In this document: positions 32,432 through 35,119 of the stretch, in pieces
Layout: each line of letters opens with the position of its first letter
Numbering within the stretch: position 1 is the first letter of the stretch
NCBI GenBank assembly: GCA_947346365.1
Contig: CANAAV010000026.1
Location: 1 to 35,119 of the forward strand
Direction: 5' to 3'
DNA from: an uncultured Flavonifractor sp.
Lineage (GTDB): Bacteria > Bacillota > Clostridia > Oscillospirales > Oscillospiraceae
DNA length: 35,119 bases
The notes under the pieces: generated by a model
What the model was told of the DNA's origin: nothing
Seen by the model: the letters and a program-made list of their open reading frames with translations, nothing else
The model's database searches: none
Made by a program: the position numbers and the translations under genes

Positions 32432-32839
32432 CTATGCAGGCAGGGTAGCGTCTCCGGCGGTACGGGCTTGACTGTCCACCAGATCCCACAGCCGAAGCAG
32501 GGCGGCGGCCAGAACGAACAGAGAAGCCCAGGCGTTGATACGGGCGGAGCGCCGGGCGGCGGAAGTGCCCTGCTGTTCCTGGTCGGTCAAGGTGTCTAAC
32601 GCTAAGGCAAAAAAGAAGCCCAGCGCGGCCGTGACCAGCGCCCCGGCTGTGAGCTTGATAGGAAAAACTGGCGGCAGTGCGGCGGCATCCGCCGCGTCCC
32701 CCGTTATGGCGTCCGCCAGCTGGCGGCGCTGTATCCGCACCGACCAAAAAGACAGCAGCACGGAGAGAATAATCAGCACCAGGAAAAACAGCGACCGGTC
32801 CACGGTTTTCAGCTGTTGGCAGAGTTCTCGGCGTTCCAT
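32432..32839 (-). CDS. Small hypothetical membrane protein
   Basis: This 135-aa protein of unrecognised family begins MERRELCQQLKTVDRSLFFL. Three hydrophobic segments are visible, at about residues 16-34, 62-82 and 102-121. Short polar linkers carry many Arg, Gln and Asp residues. GAGGAG lies nine bases before the ATG at 32839; another in-frame ATG two codons earlier is too close to that site. Longer upstream frames run back into the prfC terminator and are not credible. It lies between prfC and pyrB on the same strand with no evident link to either. No function is proposed. Confidence 0.7.
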   Translation of the reverse strand: MERRELCQQLKTVDRSLFFLVLIILSVLLSFWSVRIQRRQLADAITGDAADAAALPPVFPIKLTAGALVTAALGFFFALALDTLTDQEQQGTSAARRSARINAWASLFVLAAALLRLWDLVDSQARTAGDATLPA

Positions 32840-32894
32840 GTACATCCACTCCTCTGCTTTTAGCTTATACAGAAAGGATGTCCCCGGTGCGAAA

Positions 32895-32926
32895 GGGGGC
32901 CCGCCGCAAAATTGCGGCAGGCCCCC
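32895..32926 (-). terminator. Hairpin terminator after prfC
   Basis: GGGGGCC (32895-32901) pairs with GGCCCCC (32920-32926), and GCCGCAA with TTGCGGC inside, with one mismatch. It starts nine bases past the prfC stop. The T-run is strong on the plus strand (32931-32936) but only TTTC on the minus strand, so efficiency for prfC is uncertain. Confidence 0.6.
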
Positions 32927-32934
32927 GGTATTTT

Positions 32935-34536
32935 TTACAGCGCCGCTCCGCCAAATTCGTGGAAGCTCAGCTTCGGGTTGCGTTCCTGGGTCCAGCCCAC
33001 CGCCCACTGGGAGCCGAACAGCAACAGCTGATTGCCCTTATAATCCTCCACCAGCTTTACGTCGGTGCCTAGGATTAAATCCTCTTCCTTGACGCTCTCG
33101 CCGTCCTCCGCCGTGATCCAGCGCAGATATTCGTAGGGCAGGCCCTCCATATAGAGCTCCACATTGTACTCATTTTTCAGCCGGTACTCCAGCACGTCGA
33201 ACTGGAGGGTGCCCACCACGCCCACAATGACCTCCTCCATGCCGGTGTAGGGGGTTTTGAAGATTTGAATCGCGCCCTCCTGGGCAATCTGCTCCATGCC
33301 CTTTAAAAATTGCTTGCGTTTCATCGTATCCAAACTGCGCACCCGCCGGAAGTGCTCCGGCGCAAAGGTGGGGATGGGGTCGAAGCGAAAATTTTTCCCA
33401 GGGGCGCACAGAGTGTCTCCAATGGAGAAAATGCCCGGATCAAACACGCCGATGATATCCCCCGCATAGGCCTCCTCAATGATCTCACGCTCGGCCGCCA
33501 TGAGCTGCTGGGGCCGGGAGAGACGGATTTTCTTGCCGCCCTGGACGTGGTAGACCTCCTGATCCGCGTCAAAACGGCCGGAGACCACTCGCAGAAAGGC
33601 GATCCGGTCCCGATGGGCCTTGTTCATGTTGGCCTGGATTTTAAAGACAAAGGCGGAGAAGGCGCTGTCCATGCGGTCCACCGTCAGCTCCCCGGCCTGC
33701 CGGGGCAGCGGGGCGGTGGTCATGCGCAGAAATTCCTCCAAAAAGGGCTCTACGCCGAAATTGGTCAGGGCGGAGCCGAAAAACACCGGGGAGAGCTTGC
33801 CATGGCGCACCCGGTCCAGGTTAAATTCCGCCGCGGCTCCGTCCAGAAGCTCAATGTCGTCAGCCAGCTGCTGCCGCAGCCGCTGGCCGATGAGGCCGTC
33901 CAAGCCGGGGTCGTCCAGGCGCACCTGGGTTGCGGTGGCCGCTTTAGAGCCGCCGTTGGAGGTAAAGTGGATGATCTCCCCCCGGCTCCGGTCATAGACG
34001 CCCTGAAACTCTTTGCCACAGCCGATGGGCCAGTTAACCGGATAGGTCTCAATCCCCAACTCATGCTCCAGCTCCTCACACAGCTCGAAGGGATCCCGGG
34101 CCTCCCGGTCCATTTTGTTGATGAACGTAAAGATGGGGATGTCCCGCATGGCGCACACTTTAAAGAGCTTGCGGGTCTGGGCTTCCACGCCTTTCGCCGC
34201 ATCAATGACCATTACGGCGGAGTCCGCCGCCATGAGGGTGCGGTAGGTGTCCTCGGAGAAATCCTGGTGGCCTGGGGTGTCCAGGATGTTGATGCAAAAG
34301 CCCTCGTACTGAAACTGCATGACGGAAGAGGTCACGGAAATGCCGCGCTGCTTTTCAATTTCCATCCAGTCAGAGGTGGCGGCCCGGGCGTTTTTTTTGC
34401 CCTTTACCGCCCCGGCCTGGGCGATGGCGCCGCCATAGAGCAGGAATTTCTCCGTGAGGGTGGTCTTGCCGGCATCCGGGTGGGAGATGATGGCAAAGGT
34501 GCGGCGGCGGCTGATTTCAGACTCATAGTTTGACAT
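32935..34536 (-). CDS. prfC: Peptide chain release factor 3 (RF3)
   Basis: This 533-aa translational GTPase recycles RF1 and RF2 from the ribosome after peptide release. The G domain shows SHPDAGKTTLTEKFL (residues 18-32), the switch region KQRGISVTSSVMQF, DTPGHQDFSEDTYRTL, and NKMDREARDP. RF3-specific C-terminal features include GTLQFDVLEYRLKNEYNVE. The length matches RF3 (about 530 aa), which separates it from EF-G (about 700 aa). The ATG at 34536 has AGGAGG seven bases upstream; the in-frame extension to 34569 contains that site and is rejected. No clear promoter is seen in the 120 bp upstream. It lies just downstream of a tRNA operon closed by a strong terminator, so it needs its own start. 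Confidence 0.97.
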   Translation of the reverse strand: MSNYESEISRRRTFAIISHPDAGKTTLTEKFLLYGGAIAQAGAVKGKKNARAATSDWMEIEKQRGISVTSSVMQFQYEGFCINILDTPGHQDFSEDTYRTLMAADSAVMVIDAAKGVEAQTRKLFKVCAMRDIPIFTFINKMDREARDPFELCEELEHELGIETYPVNWPIGCGKEFQGVYDRSRGEIIHFTSNGGSKAATATQVRLDDPGLDGLIGQRLRQQLADDIELLDGAAAEFNLDRVRHGKLSPVFFGSALTNFGVEPFLEEFLRMTTAPLPRQAGELTVDRMDSAFSAFVFKIQANMNKAHRDRIAFLRVVSGRFDADQEVYHVQGGKKIRLSRPQQLMAAEREIIEEAYAGDIIGVFDPGIFSIGDTLCAPGKNFRFDPIPTFAPEHFRRVRSLDTMKRKQFLKGMEQIAQEGAIQIFKTPYTGMEEVIVGVVGTLQFDVLEYRLKNEYNVELYMEGLPYEYLRWITAEDGESVKEEDLILGTDVKLVEDYKGNQLLLFGSQWAVGWTQERNPKLSFHEFGGAAL

Positions 34537-34657
34537 GGCTGGGCCTCCTGAATAGAGCCTGCCGCGCACAGCACGGCATTTTTTGGTGTTGTACCGCGGG
34601 GGGGAAGACCGGCGCGCCCGCTCCGGCGGGCGGCAGGGGGCTGAGTGGGAGGCGGCT

Positions 34658-34693
34658 AAAAAAGCCGCCGCGGACGATCTATCGTCCGCGGCG
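34658..34693 (-). terminator. Intrinsic terminator of the tRNA operon
   Basis: On the minus strand CGCCGCGGACGA pairs perfectly with its complement around a TAGA loop (34693-34666). GC and T6 follow at 34663-34658. It begins three bases after the tRNA-Lys CCA end. Confidence 0.92.
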
Positions 34694-34696
34694 ATG

Positions 34697-34772
34697 TGGT
34701 GACCCGTCGGAGATTCGAACTCCGGACACCCTGCTTAAAAGGCAGGTGCTCTGCCGACTGAGCTAACGGGTC
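34697..34772 (-). tRNA. tRNA-Lys (anticodon TTT)
   Basis: A 76-nt cloverleaf with acceptor GACCCGT/ACGGGTC. The anticodon loop CTTTTAA gives TTT, the T-loop is TTCGAAT, the discriminator is A, and CCA is encoded. It is the last tRNA of the operon. Confidence 0.97.
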
Positions 34773-34776
34773 ATTT

Positions 34777-34851
34777 TGGCTGGGATGGCAGGGCTCGAAC
34801 CTGCGAATGCGGGAGTCAAAGTCCCGTGCCTTACCACTTGGCTACACCCCA
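34777..34851 (-). tRNA. tRNA-Gln (anticodon TTG)
   Basis: A 75-nt cloverleaf with acceptor TGGGGTG/CATCCCA. The anticodon loop CTTTGAC gives TTG, the T-loop is TTCGAGC, the discriminator is G, and CCA is encoded. It is separated from tRNA-Lys by four bases. Confidence 0.97.
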
Positions 34852-34905
34852 ACATAGCAGATTCCCTCATGGACGGACATACAGAGCAAGCCGACCCTAT
34901 GAACA

Positions 34906-34935
34906 GGAGGGCCGGAGCGGACGCTCCGGCCCTCC
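34906..34935. other. Spacer hairpin between tRNA-His and tRNA-Gln
   Basis: A perfect 13-bp stem (GGAGGGCCGGAGC, 34906-34918) has a four-base loop inside the 98-bp gap of the tRNA operon. There is no T-run, so it is more likely an RNA-processing structure than a terminator. Confidence 0.5.
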
Positions 34936-34949
34936 CGCCCTGAGATCAA

Positions 34950-35026
34950 TGGGGTGGATGACGGGACTCGAACCCGCGACACTCGGAACCACAATCCGAT
35001 GCTCTACCAACTGAACTACATCCACC
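34950..35026 (-). tRNA. tRNA-His (anticodon GTG)
   Basis: A cloverleaf with acceptor GTGGATG/CATCCAC and an encoded G at position -1 facing discriminator C, as required for histidyl-tRNA. The anticodon loop TTGTGGT gives GTG. CCA is encoded. Confidence 0.97.
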
Positions 35027-35042
35027 ATGTGGAACATGAGCG

Positions 35043-35119
<77 letters not shown>

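Overview
The window reads as chromosomal DNA of a GC-rich, spore-forming-lineage Firmicute of the class Clostridia, most likely the Oscillospiraceae/Flavonifractor group. That assignment is inference. It rests on a SpoVB-like flippase, a nusA-ylxR-ylxQ-infB gene order, sigma-A-type promoters, strong GGAGG ribosome-binding sites, tRNA genes with encoded CCA, and surface proteins with a copper-amine-oxidase-like stalk domain.

Left edge (1-400): the last 49 codons of a tyrosine recombinase, then GGGTGCA repeats, then a perfect copy of the last 17 codons of rpsI (ribosomal protein S9) and its terminator. This is the right-hand end of an integrative element inserted at the 3' end of rpsI. Chromosomal backbone follows.

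409-10315 (minus strand): a DUF1576 membrane protein, then a translation and RNA-processing operon read from a TTGCGT-17-TATAGT promoter: rimP-nusA-rnpM(ylxR)-ylxQ-infB-rbfA-nrnA-truB-ribF. Several junctions overlap by 4-8 nt, indicating translational coupling.

10377-19165: a MerR-type regulator divergent from a MATE efflux pump whose promoter has the 19-bp spacer typical of MerR targets; an O-antigen-ligase-like polymerase with a GT4 glycosyltransferase; ruvX; a pair of half-size TauE/SafE genes; an alpha/beta hydrolase; and peptidase T (pepT).

19168-23209 (minus strand): a SpoVB/MATE-like flippase, and a radical SAM DNA modification/repair pair (TIGR03916-like plus DUF4130). The pair's coupled third gene, of the TIGR04076 type, is broken by a frameshift and a stop.

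23210-31260: two tandem copies of a roughly 4-kb unit, each with promoter, structured leader, large secreted M14 zinc carboxypeptidase (1205 and 1222 aa) and terminator. The last 705 bp of the two copies are identical although other parts have diverged clearly, which points to gene conversion.

31273-35119 (minus strand): pyrB with a fused PyrI-like zinc module, a small membrane protein, prfC (release factor 3), and a tRNA operon Arg(TCT)-His(GTG)-Gln(TTG)-Lys(TTT) ending in a strong terminator.

I saw no CRISPR array, complete insertion sequence or rRNA gene. The most unusual parts are the tandem M14 locus with its leader RNA, the rpsI-targeting element end, the pyrB zinc fusion, the split TauE/SafE pair and the decayed member of the radical SAM operon. 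None of these amounts to a demonstrable new defence or metabolic system from sequence alone.
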